Of a stretch of DNA of 64,000 nucleotides, positions 50,599 to 60,949 are shown piece by piece. The first letter of the stretch is position 1, and every line of letters starts with the position of its first letter. Below the pieces are notes generated by a model. That model did no database searches, was not told the origin of the DNA, and saw only the letters and a list, made by a program, of their open reading frames with translations. Source of the stretch: Pseudoalteromonas sp. P1-9 (GTDB lineage: Bacteria > Pseudomonadota > Gammaproteobacteria > Enterobacterales > Alteromonadaceae). The DNA lies in assembly GCF_001399975.1 (NCBI RefSeq), contig NZ_LKBD01000017.1, positions 1 to 64,000 on the forward strand, in the 5' to 3' direction. The translations under genes and the position numbers were made by a program.

Positions 50599-51126
50599 AT
50601 GAAAAAAATCGAAATCGACGACGAGTTATATCAGTATATAGCAAGTAATACGCAGAGTATTGGTGAAAGTGCATCGCAAATATTGCGCCGTTTGTTACAG
50701 CTGGATACGGAACTCCCAGAAAAGGCAGTAACAGAAACACAAGAAGAGGCGCCAGAAGCCACCAAACCAGAACAAAAAGAACATAAATGCGACAACGTAT
50801 TTAATATTCTTAATAAAGAAGAGTTGGCAATGCAAAAAGGCGTAGTTGGCCGCTTTTTGTTTATTCTTTCCGCGCTGCACCGTACACATAAAGGTATTTT
50901 TAATCGTGTACTTGATATTAAAGGGCGCGACCGTATTTATTTTGCAACCAATAAAGAAGATTTGATTGCATCGGGTAGCAGTACTAACCCAAAAAATATT
51001 ATGGATAGTGGCTATTGGGTTATGACTAACTCAAACACGACACGTAAAAAAATGATGGTTCACGAAGTTGCCATATCATTAGGCTATAGTGAAGAAGAAG
51101 CCGAAAAGCTACGCGATTACTTATAA
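50599..51126 (+). CDS. seqA: replication initiation negative regulator SeqA
   Basis: Binds hemimethylated GATC sites and sequesters new origins. 175 residues: N-terminal oligomerisation helix set ([32 protein letters not shown]), linker rich in Glu/Thr/Pro, then DNA-binding domain [55 protein letters not shown]. Presence of SeqA implies Dam methylation in the host. Nineteen bp before pgm, as in E. coli. Confidence 0.97.
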   Translation: MKKIEIDDELYQYIASNTQSIGESASQILRRLLQLDTELPEKAVTETQEEAPEATKPEQKEHKCDNVFNILNKEELAMQKGVVGRFLFILSALHRTHKGIFNRVLDIKGRDRIYFATNKEDLIASGSSTNPKNIMDSGYWVMTNSNTTRKKMMVHEVAISLGYSEEEAEKLRDYL

Positions 51127-51144
51127 ATATATTGAAGGTGAATC

Positions 51145-52785
51145 ATGGCAAACCATGAAAGAGCAGGACAGCGCGCCGTACAATCTGACTTAGTCAACAT
51201 TCCTAAACTGATGTCAGCTTATTATTTGTATGAACCAGATATTGAGCAAAACCCAGAGCAAGCCGTTGCGTTTGGCACATCAGGGCACCGCGGGTGTTCG
51301 TTAGACACAAAATTCAACGAGTCTCATATATTGGCGATCACCCAAGCGATTTGTGATTACCGCAAACAAAACAATATCTTTGGCCCACTGTTTTTAGGCA
51401 AAGATACGCATGCGTTATCAGAAGCAGCGTTTAACTCTGCAATTGAAGTTTTAGTTGCGAACGAAGTACAAGTCGTAACACAAGAGAATGATGATTTTAC
51501 GCCGACCCCTGTCATTAGTCATGCGATTGTAACGCACAATAAAACGCACAGTGCTGAACTTGCTGATGGCATAGTGATTACACCTTCACACAACCCGCCA
51601 CAGGATGGTGGTTTCAAGTACAACCCGCCAAATGGCGGTCCTGCTGATACCGAGATTACTAAATGGATTGAAAATAGAGCAAACCAATTATTAATTGAAG
51701 ACTTGGTTGAAGTTGAGCTGTTTCCATTTGTAAAAGCAAAACGCTCAGGCTTTATTCAATACCAAGACTTAATGACACCGTATATTGACGATTTGGCTAA
51801 CATTATTGATATGCAGGCAATCAGTAAAGCGGGCATTAAAATTGGCGTTGATCCACTTGGTGGCTCTGGTATTAACTTTTGGCCACTCATTGCAGAAAAA
51901 TACAATCTTGATATTACTGTGGTTAACGAGCAAATCGACCCACAATTTTCGTTTATGTCGTTAGATAAAGACGGCAAAATTCGTATGGATTGTTCATCGC
52001 CACACGCAATGGCAAGCCTAATTGCCATGAAAGATAAGTTTGATATTGCGGTGGGTAATGATCCTGATTATGACCGCCACGGCATTGTAACGCCCGACGG
52101 TTTAATGAACCCGAACCATTATTTAGCTGTTGCGATTGATTACCTTATTAGCCATCGCCCAGATTGGCCTACCAACCCGAAAGTTGGTAAAACTTTAGTA
52201 TCAAGCGGCATGATTGATAAAGTCGTCGCCAAGCACGGTCGTGAAGTATTTGAAGTGCCTGTGGGCTTTAAATGGTTCGTTGATGGTTTACTAGAATCAA
52301 GTTTACTATTTGGCGGCGAAGAAAGTGCAGGTGCTGCATTTTTACGACGTGACGGTAACGTATGGGAAACCGATAAAGACGGCTTTATTTTAGCTTTACT
52401 AGCCGCTGAAATTTTAGCAGTTACTGGTAAAACACCAAGTCAGCATTATAAAGCACTTACTGACGAATTCGGTGCGCCACTTTATAAACGCTTAGATGCT
52501 CCTGCAAATACGGCGCAAAAAGCCAAGCTGTCAAAACTATCAGCAGAGGATGTGAGTGCAAATACCTTAGCAGGTGATGAAATTACCGCAAAGCTAACTC
52601 ACGCACCGGGTAACGGCGCGGCAATTGGTGGCTTAAAAGTAACAACCGCTAATGGCTGGTTTGCTGCCCGTCCTTCAGGTACCGAAGATATCTATAAAAT
52701 TTACCTTGAATCGTTTGTCTCTGAGGCACATTTAAACGAGCTTGAAACTGAAGCCATCGCTTTAGTTAATTCAGTAATTTCATAA
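51145..52785 (+). CDS. pgm: alpha-D-glucose phosphate-specific phosphoglucomutase
   Basis: Interconverts glucose 1- and 6-phosphate for glycogen, nucleotide sugars and envelope glycans. 546 residues, alpha-phosphohexomutase superfamily: active-site Ser in [25 protein letters not shown], metal loop DPDYDRHG, sugar loop [12 protein letters not shown], phosphate loop [12 protein letters not shown]. Ends at a strong terminator, so seqA-pgm is a two-gene operon. Confidence 0.98.
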   Translation: MANHERAGQRAVQSDLVNIPKLMSAYYLYEPDIEQNPEQAVAFGTSGHRGCSLDTKFNESHILAITQAICDYRKQNNIFGPLFLGKDTHALSEAAFNSAIEVLVANEVQVVTQENDDFTPTPVISHAIVTHNKTHSAELADGIVITPSHNPPQDGGFKYNPPNGGPADTEITKWIENRANQLLIEDLVEVELFPFVKAKRSGFIQYQDLMTPYIDDLANIIDMQAISKAGIKIGVDPLGGSGINFWPLIAEKYNLDITVVNEQIDPQFSFMSLDKDGKIRMDCSSPHAMASLIAMKDKFDIAVGNDPDYDRHGIVTPDGLMNPNHYLAVAIDYLISHRPDWPTNPKVGKTLVSSGMIDKVVAKHGREVFEVPVGFKWFVDGLLESSLLFGGEESAGAAFLRRDGNVWETDKDGFILALLAAEILAVTGKTPSQHYKALTDEFGAPLYKRLDAPANTAQKAKLSKLSAEDVSANTLAGDEITAKLTHAPGNGAAIGGLKVTTANGWFAARPSGTEDIYKIYLESFVSEAHLNELETEAIALVNSVIS

Positions 52786-52801
52786 CATTATTAGAATTTT
52801 T

Positions 52802-52825
52802 AAAAGGCGGTTTACCGCCTTTTTT
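52802..52825 (+). terminator. pgm terminator
   Basis: AAAAGGCGGT / ACCGCCTTTT hairpin with a minimal loop and T-tail, 17 bases after the pgm stop. Confidence 0.92.
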
Positions 52826-52843
52826 ATTATGTAAAAAACAAAG

Positions 52844-53887
52844 ATGAGTACTATGACAACAACAAATCTAGCAACTTCAGGCGATTTTTTATCAATTACC
52901 CGTAATCATGAGTGGCATTTAGATCCTTTTGAGTTCACTTTAGATAACGGCACTCATGTTAGCGTTAAAGATACAGGCGTAATTGAATTTACTCCAACTA
53001 GCTATGGCAAAAAAGACATTGTGTTATCGTCAGCTGTACATGGCAATGAAACAGCGCCTATTGAAATTTGCGATGAGCTTATCCAAAACATTATCAAGGG
53101 TAAATTAACCCTAGTACACCGTGTGCTGTTTATTTTTGGTAACCCTGCGTCGATAAATATTGCGAAGCGTTTTGTTGAAGAAAACCTCAATCGTTTATTT
53201 TGTGGTGCACACAAAGCAGGTGAGCAGAATAATGAGAAAATACGTGCGGCAAAACTCGAAAACTACGTAAGTGATTTCTTTAATAAAGAAGCCGCTGAAG
53301 ACAGAAAACGTATCCATTATGACTTACACACAGCCATTCGTGATTCTAAGAATGAAAAATTCGCGGTATACCCATTTTTACACGGTAAACCGTGGAAAAA
53401 AGAAGAATTGAGCTTTTTATTAAGCTGTGGAGTTAATACTGTGATGATGATGAAGTCTGCAGCAACCACATTTAGCTATTTTTCTAGCAGCACCTTTGGT
53501 GCTGATGCGTTCACTATCGAACTAGGTAAAGTAAGGCCGTTTGGCGAAAATGATATGTCACGCTTTGAAAAAGCTAAACAGAGCTTGACTCAACTGATCT
53601 CTCAACACGAAATGCAATATCCAGAGTTTAACTTTGATGACTTTGAGTTGTTCGATGTCTACCGTACTATTAATCGCACAGAGCAAAACTTTAGTTTTCC
53701 GTTTAGCGACAGCGCTGCAAACTTTACCGGCTTTGCAAAAGGAGCGCTATTGGCAACCGACGGCAATACTGAATATTTTGCCGATGTTGATGGCGAAGCC
53801 ATTATTTTCCCAAATGCAAAGGTGGCACTTGGCCAACGCGCATTATTGACTGTTATCCCGCTACAAAACAAAACAGATTTTGTATAA
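52844..53887 (+). CDS. astE: succinylglutamate desuccinylase
   Basis: Last step of the arginine succinyltransferase (AST) pathway: N-succinylglutamate to glutamate and succinate. 347 residues, M14-like zinc hydrolase: zinc ligands in [12 protein letters not shown] and DLHTAIRDS, and the catalytic Glu in [13 protein letters not shown]. The other ast genes are not in the window, so it is detached from the pathway operon. It follows the pgm terminator by 18 bp and therefore needs its own promoter, apparently within or just before the terminator. Confidence 0.95.
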   Translation: MSTMTTTNLATSGDFLSITRNHEWHLDPFEFTLDNGTHVSVKDTGVIEFTPTSYGKKDIVLSSAVHGNETAPIEICDELIQNIIKGKLTLVHRVLFIFGNPASINIAKRFVEENLNRLFCGAHKAGEQNNEKIRAAKLENYVSDFFNKEAAEDRKRIHYDLHTAIRDSKNEKFAVYPFLHGKPWKKEELSFLLSCGVNTVMMMKSAATTFSYFSSSTFGADAFTIELGKVRPFGENDMSRFEKAKQSLTQLISQHEMQYPEFNFDDFELFDVYRTINRTEQNFSFPFSDSAANFTGFAKGALLATDGNTEYFADVDGEAIIFPNAKVALGQRALLTVIPLQNKTDFV

Positions 53888-54175
53888 ATATCTTGCCACG
53901 CCTTTTCGGATATTCAGCTAAAATTAGTTGAATATCCGTTTACGTTAACGTAAAGTCGAGCTAACTTTAATTTAATATCAGTCCAATTTATGGGTGATAT
54001 GTACTAATCATACCAGTCATTTGCATAAATTAGTTATTTAATGGTTAATGTTAGTTGAATTGATGCATTTATTTCAAATAACCTAGCTGTTATGCGTATC
54101 TCAACGTACTGCTAATTATGTTGCTAAATTGGATATTTACTCATTTTTAAAGCGCTACATCATTAGAGGTAAGCT
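53888..54175. other. intergenic region astE / bkd operon
   Basis: 288 bp without a gene. A 14-bp hairpin with one G-T pair, CGGATATTCAGCTA (53907) / TAGTTGAATATCCG (53938), follows astE but lacks a T-tract. The rest is AT-rich leader for the bkd operon; AGAGGT lies 6 bases before the E1-alpha ATG. No clear sigma-70 promoter or regulator site recognised. Confidence 0.55.
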
Positions 54176-55390
54176 ATGACGAACCCGCAAAATGTGTCGT
54201 TAAATGCGTCAAAGGAACTCGAGTTTATCGATCCATCCGCATTAGACATACCTACCGTTAGTTTATTAGATGAAAACGGTCATTTAGTAAAAGGCGCGGT
54301 AGATCCAAACATTGATAAAGACACTGCACTAAAAATTTACAAAACCATGCGATTCATCCGTGCGTTAGATGAACGTATGCAAGCAGCCCAACGCCAAGGT
54401 CGCGTTTCGTTCTATATGCAATGTTTAGGTGAAGAAGGCGCAGTTACGGCCAGTGCCGCAGCGCTAAAAGACAGCGATATGATTATGGCGCAGTATCGCG
54501 AGCAAGCCGCACTGCGTTATCGCGGTTTTAGCTTAGAGCAGTTTATGAACCAAATGTTCTCTAACGAGAAAGATTTGGGTAAAGGTCGTCAAATGCCAAT
54601 TCACTATGGTTCAAAAGAATTGCACTACATGACTATTTCATCGCCGCTTGGAACGCAAATTCCACAGGCAACAGGCTATGCGTATTCGCAAAAAATTCCG
54701 CACATCAATGCACAATCGGGTGAGCTTGATTCTGAAATTGATAACATCACGTTATGCTATTTTGGCGAAGGTGCTGCATCTGAAGGTGACTTTCACGCGG
54801 GCTTGAATATGGCTGCAGTGTTAAAAGCGCCGGTTATCTTTTTTGCACGTAATAATGGTTATGCAATTTCGACACCGGCAGACGAGCAATTTGCAGGCGA
54901 TGGTATTGCCAGTCGCGGTGTTGGTTATGGCATAAAAACAATTCGTGTTGATGGTGCAGATGCGCTTGCAGTTTACGCTGCGACGCAAAAAGCGCGTCAA
55001 TACAGTGTGGAAAAGGGTGAACCAGTATTAATTGAATCGATTGCATATCGCTTAGGTGCGCACTCGACGTCGGATGACCCAACGGGCTATCGTTCAAAAG
55101 AAGAAGAAAGCACCAATACGAAATGCCCAATTCAACGCTTTAAAGGCTACTTATTAAGCAAAGGTTGGTTAGACGAAGCGCAAGATAACGCTGAAGATGA
55201 AAGCTTGCGTGAAGCGATTTTAGACGCTGTAAAAGTAGCTGAAAAAGTGGCTAAGCCACCGATTGAAGATTTAGTTACAGATGTGTACGACACACCAATT
55301 CCATTACTTGAAAAACAACTCGAAGCATTAAAAGAGCATGTAAAAGCGCATCCAGACGCTTACCCGACAACCGCAGGGAGAATCAAATAA
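54176..55390 (+). CDS. bkdA1: branched-chain 2-oxoacid dehydrogenase E1 component, alpha subunit
   Basis: Thiamine-diphosphate subunit decarboxylating the keto acids of Val, Leu and Ile. 404 residues with [45 protein letters not shown], the ThDP motif [39 protein letters not shown] and the phosphorylation-loop-like [16 protein letters not shown]. Stop overlaps the E1-beta ATG (TAATG). Substrate class assigned from the branched-chain type sequence and the E2; pyruvate is less likely. Confidence 0.93.
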   Translation: MTNPQNVSLNASKELEFIDPSALDIPTVSLLDENGHLVKGAVDPNIDKDTALKIYKTMRFIRALDERMQAAQRQGRVSFYMQCLGEEGAVTASAAALKDSDMIMAQYREQAALRYRGFSLEQFMNQMFSNEKDLGKGRQMPIHYGSKELHYMTISSPLGTQIPQATGYAYSQKIPHINAQSGELDSEIDNITLCYFGEGAASEGDFHAGLNMAAVLKAPVIFFARNNGYAISTPADEQFAGDGIASRGVGYGIKTIRVDGADALAVYAATQKARQYSVEKGEPVLIESIAYRLGAHSTSDDPTGYRSKEEESTNTKCPIQRFKGYLLSKGWLDEAQDNAEDESLREAILDAVKVAEKVAKPPIEDLVTDVYDTPIPLLEKQLEALKEHVKAHPDAYPTTAGRIK

Positions 55391-56367
55391 TGGCACAAAT
55401 GAATATGTTACAAGCGATTAATTCTGCGCTTGATATTTCAATGTCGGAACATCCACTTGCCTGTATTTTTGGTGAAGATGTGGGTTATTTTGGTGGTGTA
55501 TTCCGTGCTACCAGTGGCTTACAAGAAAAATACGGTAAACATCGTGTGTTTAACACGCCGCTTACAGAGCAAGGTATTTTAGGTTTTGCTAACGGTTTAG
55601 CGGCAGCAGGTGCACCTGCCATCGCAGAAATCCAATTTGCTGATTATATTTTCCCAGCGTTTGACCAAATCGTAAACGAGTCTGCAAAGTTCCGTTACCG
55701 CAGTGGTAATGAATTTAACGTAGGTAAACTGACTATTCGTACGCCATACGGTGGCGGTATCGCGGGCGGTTTATACCACTCTCAATCGCCAGAAGCATAT
55801 TTTGCTCATACACCAGGGTTAAAATTAGTTGTGCCACGCAATGCGTACCAAGCAAAAGGTTTGTTACGCGCATGTATTAAAGACGATAACCCAGTTATAT
55901 TCTTTGAGCCTAAGCGTTTATATCGCGCCTCTATCGGCGATGTGCCAGAAGACGATTTTATTATCCCAATTGGTAAAGCGGAAGTGGTTTCTGAAGGTTC
56001 AGACATCACGCTGCTTGCATGGGGCGCACAAATGGAAATCATTGAAAAAGCAGCTGAAATGGCGAAGCAAGATGGCATTAGCTGTGAAGTGATTGATTTA
56101 CGCAGTATTCAACCTTGGGATGTTGAAACGGTTGCAAAGTCAGTAACTAAAACAGGGCGCTTACTTATCAGCCATGAAGCACCTGTTACGTGCGGTTTTG
56201 GTGCCGAAATTGCTGCAACAATCCAGCAAGAGTGTTTCTTACATTTAGAGTCGCCAATTAGTCGCGTATGTGGTTTAGATACACCGTATCCGCTTGCACT
56301 GGAAAAAGAATACATTCCTGATGCATTAAAAGTGTTATCAGCAATTAAGCAGTCAGTGCAGTTTTAA
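55390..56367 (+). CDS. bkdA2: branched-chain 2-oxoacid dehydrogenase E1 component, beta subunit
   Basis: 325 residues, transketolase-like pyrimidine and C-terminal domains. [37 protein letters not shown] is the conserved start; [18 protein letters not shown] and [33 protein letters not shown] follow. Forms an alpha2-beta2 E1 with the preceding gene. Nine bp to the E2 ATG, with AAGGAG between. Confidence 0.95.
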   Translation: MAQMNMLQAINSALDISMSEHPLACIFGEDVGYFGGVFRATSGLQEKYGKHRVFNTPLTEQGILGFANGLAAAGAPAIAEIQFADYIFPAFDQIVNESAKFRYRSGNEFNVGKLTIRTPYGGGIAGGLYHSQSPEAYFAHTPGLKLVVPRNAYQAKGLLRACIKDDNPVIFFEPKRLYRASIGDVPEDDFIIPIGKAEVVSEGSDITLLAWGAQMEIIEKAAEMAKQDGISCEVIDLRSIQPWDVETVAKSVTKTGRLLISHEAPVTCGFGAEIAATIQQECFLHLESPISRVCGLDTPYPLALEKEYIPDALKVLSAIKQSVQF

Positions 56368-56376
56368 GGAGTGGTT

Positions 56377-57930
56377 ATGAGTCAAGATTTTATTTTACCA
56401 GACATTGGTGAAGGCATTGTTGAATGCGAAGTAGTCGAATGGCTTATTAGCGAAGGCGATACAGTAGCTGAAGATCAGCCTATTTGTGATGTAATGACCG
56501 ATAAGGCACTTGTACAAATTCCTGCAGTGCATAATGGTGTGATCACTAAGTTGTATTATCAAAAAGGTGAAATTGCGAAAGTGCATGAGCCGCTTTTCGC
56601 AATGGATGTTGATGGTGCAGCGGCTTCGAGTGCGCCTCAAGAAGCAGCGCCAGAAACGAGCACTGAGCAGCCAGTAGCAAGCGAAGCGCCATCAGGCACC
56701 GCACTTGAAGATTTTATTTTACCGGATATCGGCGAAGGTATTGTTGAGTGTGAAATTGTAGATTGGCTAGTTGCTGAAGGCGATGAAATCAAAGAAGACC
56801 AAGCGGTTTGTGATGTAATGACAGATAAAGCGCTGGTACAAATTCCTGCTAAACACACGGGCCGAGTAACCAAGCTGTACCATCAAAAAGGTGAGATTGC
56901 CAAAGTACATGCGCCGCTTTTCCAAATGCAGGTTGCCAGTGCACAAGTTATCAATATCCAAGAAAAAGTGGTGAACGCCCAACAAAATGCCTCAGCTAAG
57001 CAGGTTGAAGCGACACCATCACAAGCTGTTGCCAGCGGCAAAGCCGTTGCTAGCCCTGCGGTACGCCGTTTAGCGCGAGAGCATAACATTGATATTGCGA
57101 AAGTGGATGGCTCTGGTAAAAATGGCCGTGTTTATAAAGATGATATTAAACGTTTTTTAAATGACGGCAGTACAGCGTCTAAGCGTACAGAAGACACTTC
57201 GACCCCAGTAGCTACACAAATGCAAGCAACGCGCGTTGAGCCTATTCGTGGTATGCAAGCTGCGATGGCGAAACAAATGATGGAGTCGGTATCGACCATT
57301 CCACATTTCACATTGAGCGATGAGATTGATTTAACAGAACTTATTAGCTTGCGTAAAAGTCTTAAAGAACAGTATGCAAAGCAGGGCGTTAAGGTCACCA
57401 TGATGCCGTTCTTTATTAAGGCATTGTCTTTAGCGTTAAAAGAGTTCCCTGTGATTAATTCGCAAGTTAATGCGGATTGCACAGAGCTTACATACTTCAA
57501 TGATCACAACATTGGTATGGCGGTTGACTCAAAACTTGGCCTGTTAGTACCAAATATCAAATCATGCCAAGCTAAAAACATGGTGGACATTGCCAATGAA
57601 GTTTCTCGCTTAACAGAGCAAGCGCGCGAAGGCCGTGTAACGCCTGCCGATTTAAAAGGCGGCACAATTTCAATTTCAAATATTGGTGCAATTGGTGGCA
57701 CAACAGCAACACCAATTATCAATAAGCCAGAAGTTGCGATTGTGGCGCTCGGTAAACTACAACATTTACCGCGCTTTAATGAAAAAGGTGAGGTTGAATC
57801 ACGTGCAATTATGCAAATATCATGGTCAGGCGATCACCGCATTATTGATGGTGCAACGATGGCACGATTCAATAACTTGTGGAAACACTATTTGGAAACG
57901 CCAAGTGCCATGTTAATGGCAATGAGCTAA
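56377..57930 (+). CDS. bkdB: branched-chain 2-oxoacid dehydrogenase E2 (dihydrolipoyl acyltransferase), two lipoyl domains
   Basis: Core of the complex, moving the acyl group to CoA. 517 residues from the ATG at 56377 (AAGGAG 5 bases upstream; the GTG at 56371 lies in the SD). Two nearly identical lipoyl domains with lipoyl-lysines Lys43 and Lys151 (DVMTDKALVQIPA in both), Ala/Pro-type linkers, peripheral subunit-binding domain (~225-262, SPAVRRLAREHNIDIAKVDGSGKNGRVYKDDI) and catalytic domain with His487 and Asp491 (HRIIDG). The duplicated lipoyl domain is unusual for BCKDH E2, which commonly has one. No E3 gene follows. Confidence 0.95.
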   Translation: MSQDFILPDIGEGIVECEVVEWLISEGDTVAEDQPICDVMTDKALVQIPAVHNGVITKLYYQKGEIAKVHEPLFAMDVDGAAASSAPQEAAPETSTEQPVASEAPSGTALEDFILPDIGEGIVECEIVDWLVAEGDEIKEDQAVCDVMTDKALVQIPAKHTGRVTKLYHQKGEIAKVHAPLFQMQVASAQVINIQEKVVNAQQNASAKQVEATPSQAVASGKAVASPAVRRLAREHNIDIAKVDGSGKNGRVYKDDIKRFLNDGSTASKRTEDTSTPVATQMQATRVEPIRGMQAAMAKQMMESVSTIPHFTLSDEIDLTELISLRKSLKEQYAKQGVKVTMMPFFIKALSLALKEFPVINSQVNADCTELTYFNDHNIGMAVDSKLGLLVPNIKSCQAKNMVDIANEVSRLTEQAREGRVTPADLKGGTISISNIGAIGGTTATPIINKPEVAIVALGKLQHLPRFNEKGEVESRAIMQISWSGDHRIIDGATMARFNNLWKHYLETPSAMLMAMS

Positions 57931-57933
57931 TAG

Positions 57934-57961
57934 AAAAAAGGGGTCGCATGACCCCTTTTTT
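57934..57961. terminator. bidirectional terminator between bkdB and the metal exporter
   Basis: AAAAAAGGGGTC / GACCCCTTTTTT, loop GCAT; A-run left, T-run right. Serves both convergent genes. Confidence 0.93.
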
Positions 57962-57967
57962 AATTGA

Positions 57968-59125
57968 CTAAAAAAAGAAGATTAAGTAGCCGATAGCTAA
58001 ACTAGGTATGGAGGTATACAAGGTTGCTATGAGCGCCGCTTTTGGTGCAAGTGCAATCGCCGGGAAAAGGGCATCACCATCATTTGAAATGGCATTTGCC
58101 ATAAGTGCCGAAAAGGGTACTAATCCTTGCATATAAAGTGAGGTGACAAGAATTTGTGGCCCGCACCCTGGCAGTAAACCAATTAAGCAGGCAATAAGCG
58201 GCAGTAACACGGCGTAGTTCTGAAAAAGAGCTGCTATATTCACATCAGACCACAGCACGAATAATTCATAGCCAATAAACGCAGCCACAACCCAACTGGT
58301 GATAAAGTGTGTATCTTGCAGTACCTTTGTTGTTAAACTTTCTTTACTGCAGTCGTCTTCAGCGGTGACATCTTGATAACTTTTACCAGGAGATGAGCAC
58401 GCCCACAATAGCGCCACGATAAAACAACAGGCCGCAGCGATATAACCTAAGCCTTGGTTAATATTTTCACCAAAGTCATATTGAAATGCGACAAGCAGAG
58501 CAGCAAGTGTCATTGGTAATGAAACAATACGCCAAAATTGAAGGCTAATAAAACCAACAGGTTTAGGTAATTTTTGACACTGTAATTGTTGATTTGATGG
58601 TGTCTTGGGCGCAAGAAAATTAGCTGGATGCAGTAAATTCACGAGCCAACCAAACAGTGTTGCAACCGTAAAACTAATGGTTAATACCAACAGTGCTGTT
58701 TTTGGCTCTGCTGCGATAAGTAAGAATGCCGCATCGCCCATAGTGGCAATGAGTACTGCTACCAAAGAGCCAAAACTGGCTTGTTTTTTAGTGTATTGTG
58801 TTACCACAATTATTGCGCCGCCACAGCCTGGTAGTGCACCGAGCAAAGCGGCAAACGGAATTTCAAGCTTAGGTGCAACCTGAGCAATATAACTCAATTC
58901 GAGTTTAGGAAATCGATTTACCAATAAGTAATAGCCATAAAGCGTTGCAGCAACAAACATAGTTACTTGTAAAAACGCATCGGCGAGTGCGCCAAGCACT
59001 ACAGCGCGGGTAGACTCATTAAAAATAAGGCAGAGCAATGCTATTGGTAAAAACATGCGTTTATAAGCGAGAGTGCTTTTAATTGCGTGTTTTGGTAGCG
59101 CGAATTGTGAGAGGGAAAACAACAT
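57968..59125 (-). CDS. putative 10TM heavy-metal (manganese) exporter, ArsP_2 family
   Basis: 385 residues, about ten hydrophobic helices in two homologous halves, each with an LPGCG motif: AALLGALPGCGGAIIVVTQYT in the first and IGLLPGCGPQILVTSLYMQG in the second, with matching GDAAFLLIAAEPKTALLV and GDALFPAIALAPKAALIA. This internal duplication is the hallmark of the family annotated as putative manganese transporter / 10TM heavy-metal exporter. A cytosolic loop of mixed charge separates the halves. SD AGGT 7 bases before the ATG. Substrate is inferred from the family only. Confidence 0.82.
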   Translation of the reverse strand: MLFSLSQFALPKHAIKSTLAYKRMFLPIALLCLIFNESTRAVVLGALADAFLQVTMFVAATLYGYYLLVNRFPKLELSYIAQVAPKLEIPFAALLGALPGCGGAIIVVTQYTKKQASFGSLVAVLIATMGDAAFLLIAAEPKTALLVLTISFTVATLFGWLVNLLHPANFLAPKTPSNQQLQCQKLPKPVGFISLQFWRIVSLPMTLAALLVAFQYDFGENINQGLGYIAAACCFIVALLWACSSPGKSYQDVTAEDDCSKESLTTKVLQDTHFITSWVVAAFIGYELFVLWSDVNIAALFQNYAVLLPLIACLIGLLPGCGPQILVTSLYMQGLVPFSALMANAISNDGDALFPAIALAPKAALIATLYTSIPSLAIGYLIFFF

Positions 59126-59138
59126 ACAGTGTACCTAA

Positions 59139-59192
59139 TCGAATATTAGCTTCACTATAGTACTAATGGTAATGCGAATCAATCACATTACC
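59139..59192 (-). promoter_or_regulatory. promoter and 25-bp operator-like dyad of the metal exporter
   Basis: A 25-bp dyad at 59168-59192 has arms GGTAATG and CATTACC around an 11-base centre (CGAATCAATCA), the geometry of Fur/MntR-type operators. On the minus strand a -35 TTGATT lies within it, with a 17-base spacer and -10 TATAGT near 59155-59160. A metal-responsive repressor binding here would block RNA polymerase. Confidence 0.5.
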
Positions 59193-59216
59193 GTTTAATT
59201 TAATCAATCGCGGTGA

Positions 59217-60842
59217 TTATTTTTTCCGTTGGAACTCTGATTGACTGTACCACTTAGGCCAAGCCGTGCTGTCAGCGATATCTAAACCAACTTGATAAAA
59301 CAGCTGTAAGTCCTCAACTGCACCAGAAAGATCCCAGCCTTTACGGTATTGATCGCATGGTTGATGATAGCATCCACGTAAAATCAGTCCCATACGTTTG
59401 CGATAACGGGCTGTTTCGTCGTCAATCGCTTCGGTGCCACCGCCTGAGTACATCGCTGGAATGCCCATTTGTGCAAATGCAAAGTGATCAGAACGATAAT
59501 AGCCACCAGCAGCAGGGCGCGGATCGCCTGATAAAGTACGACTTTGCTTTGCGACAGCACGTGCTAAGTATTCATCCATTTCTGATTTACCAGCGCCAAC
59601 TACGCTCATGTCTTTTACACGACCTAGCAGGTTCAAACTATCCATATTAATATTGGCAACCGACTTATTTGCGTCGATAACTGGGTTTGCCGCGTAGTAC
59701 TTGGCCCCTAATAAGCCTTGCTCTTCAGCTGTTACTGCTAAGAAGGTCACTGAACGCGCAGGTTTGTTTGACAGCATTGCAAATGCTTCTGCGATTTCAA
59801 TCATACCCGCAGTACCTGTTGCGTTATCATGCGCACCGTTATAAATGTTGTCGCCTTTTTTACTTGGATCTTTGCCGAGGTGATCCCAATGCGCTGAGTA
59901 TATAATGTGTTCGTCAGGTGTTTCAGCACCTGGCAATGTAGCAATAAAATTACGCGAAACTGACTTTTTAATTTCGCTTTTAACCGTTACAGAAGCCGTT
60001 AAATCACCCATATCAACTGAGTATCCACCTTTCGCGGCTTTTGTTTTCTCTTTTGCAAAATCAAGTCCGGCTTTCGTAAACAGCTCATTGGCAACATCAA
60101 GCGTGATCCAACCTTCAACTGCTACGCGATCCATATTCTTGTTTTCTTTTTGAAAACCAAATTGTGGGCCTGACCATGAGTTTTCCACCACCGACCATGG
60201 GTAAGAGGCCGGGGCAGTTTCATGCACAATAATTGCGCCAGCAGCACCTTGGCGTGATGCTTCTTCGTATTTATACGTCCAACGGCCGTAATAGGTCATT
60301 GCATTACCGGTGAAGAGTGACTCGTCTTGCGTAGCAAAACCAGGGTCGTTAACCAGCATTACGACGGTTTTTCCTTTTACGTCTAATCCTTCGTAATCGT
60401 TCCAGTTATACTCAGGCGCGTTAATACCATAACCGACAAATACCAACTCTGAATTTTCAATGGCTTCAAGCTCGCTCATGCGACTAGTACCCATTACCAT
60501 ATCTTTTTTGTATTGATATGCTTTGCCATCAATAGTCAGCGACATATCAGGTGATGCTTCGATTGATACAAGTGGCACCTCTTGATAAAAGCTACCTTTG
60601 TTACCACCGACAAAGCCTAATGCTTTAAAATGTTTTTCTAAATAGGCAAGAGTGAGCTCTTCACCTTTAGTGGATGGCGCACGACCTTCAAACTCATCCG
60701 ATGCAATTGTTTTTATATGTTGTCCGAGTTGTTCGGCATTAATGCTGTTATAAGCAGCATCGAGCGCGTGTTGATCATTGGTAGTTGCACAGCCACTTAA
60801 CAATAAAGAGATGGCAATACCGATTGGCGTTAGTTTTTTCAT
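59217..60842 (-). CDS. M28-family zinc peptidase, lipoprotein
   Basis: 541 residues with lipoprotein signal (LLLSGCATT, lipobox LSGC at about residue 18), so it is membrane-anchored in the envelope. A PA-like inserted domain (about 110-280) and the M28 catalytic core: HWDHLG (His), NGAHDNATGTAGMIEIAEAF (bridging Asp), AEEQGLLGAKYY (catalytic and metal Glu), NMDSLNLLG (Asp) and YYRSDHFAFAQMGIPAMY (His). Two-zinc aminopeptidase is the likely activity. Monocistronic; 91 bp before the metal exporter gene on the same strand. Confidence 0.93.
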   Translation of the reverse strand: MKKLTPIGIAISLLLSGCATTNDQHALDAAYNSINAEQLGQHIKTIASDEFEGRAPSTKGEELTLAYLEKHFKALGFVGGNKGSFYQEVPLVSIEASPDMSLTIDGKAYQYKKDMVMGTSRMSELEAIENSELVFVGYGINAPEYNWNDYEGLDVKGKTVVMLVNDPGFATQDESLFTGNAMTYYGRWTYKYEEASRQGAAGAIIVHETAPASYPWSVVENSWSGPQFGFQKENKNMDRVAVEGWITLDVANELFTKAGLDFAKEKTKAAKGGYSVDMGDLTASVTVKSEIKKSVSRNFIATLPGAETPDEHIIYSAHWDHLGKDPSKKGDNIYNGAHDNATGTAGMIEIAEAFAMLSNKPARSVTFLAVTAEEQGLLGAKYYAANPVIDANKSVANINMDSLNLLGRVKDMSVVGAGKSEMDEYLARAVAKQSRTLSGDPRPAAGGYYRSDHFAFAQMGIPAMYSGGGTEAIDDETARYRKRMGLILRGCYHQPCDQYRKGWDLSGAVEDLQLFYQVGLDIADSTAWPKWYSQSEFQRKK

Positions 60843-60949
60843 AATTCAACCTGTGTCACAAATTTACGCGATTATAAAAACTAGTTTAGTGTTGTGCTAG
60901 TAAATGCGTTAAAGTACGCGTTTTAGTTTTTACTTTTTAAATCACCAGA

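Noticed and set aside
53907..53938. Hairpin after astE as a rho-independent terminator
   Set aside because: Good 14-bp stem but no following T-tract on either strand; described as a hairpin of unknown role.
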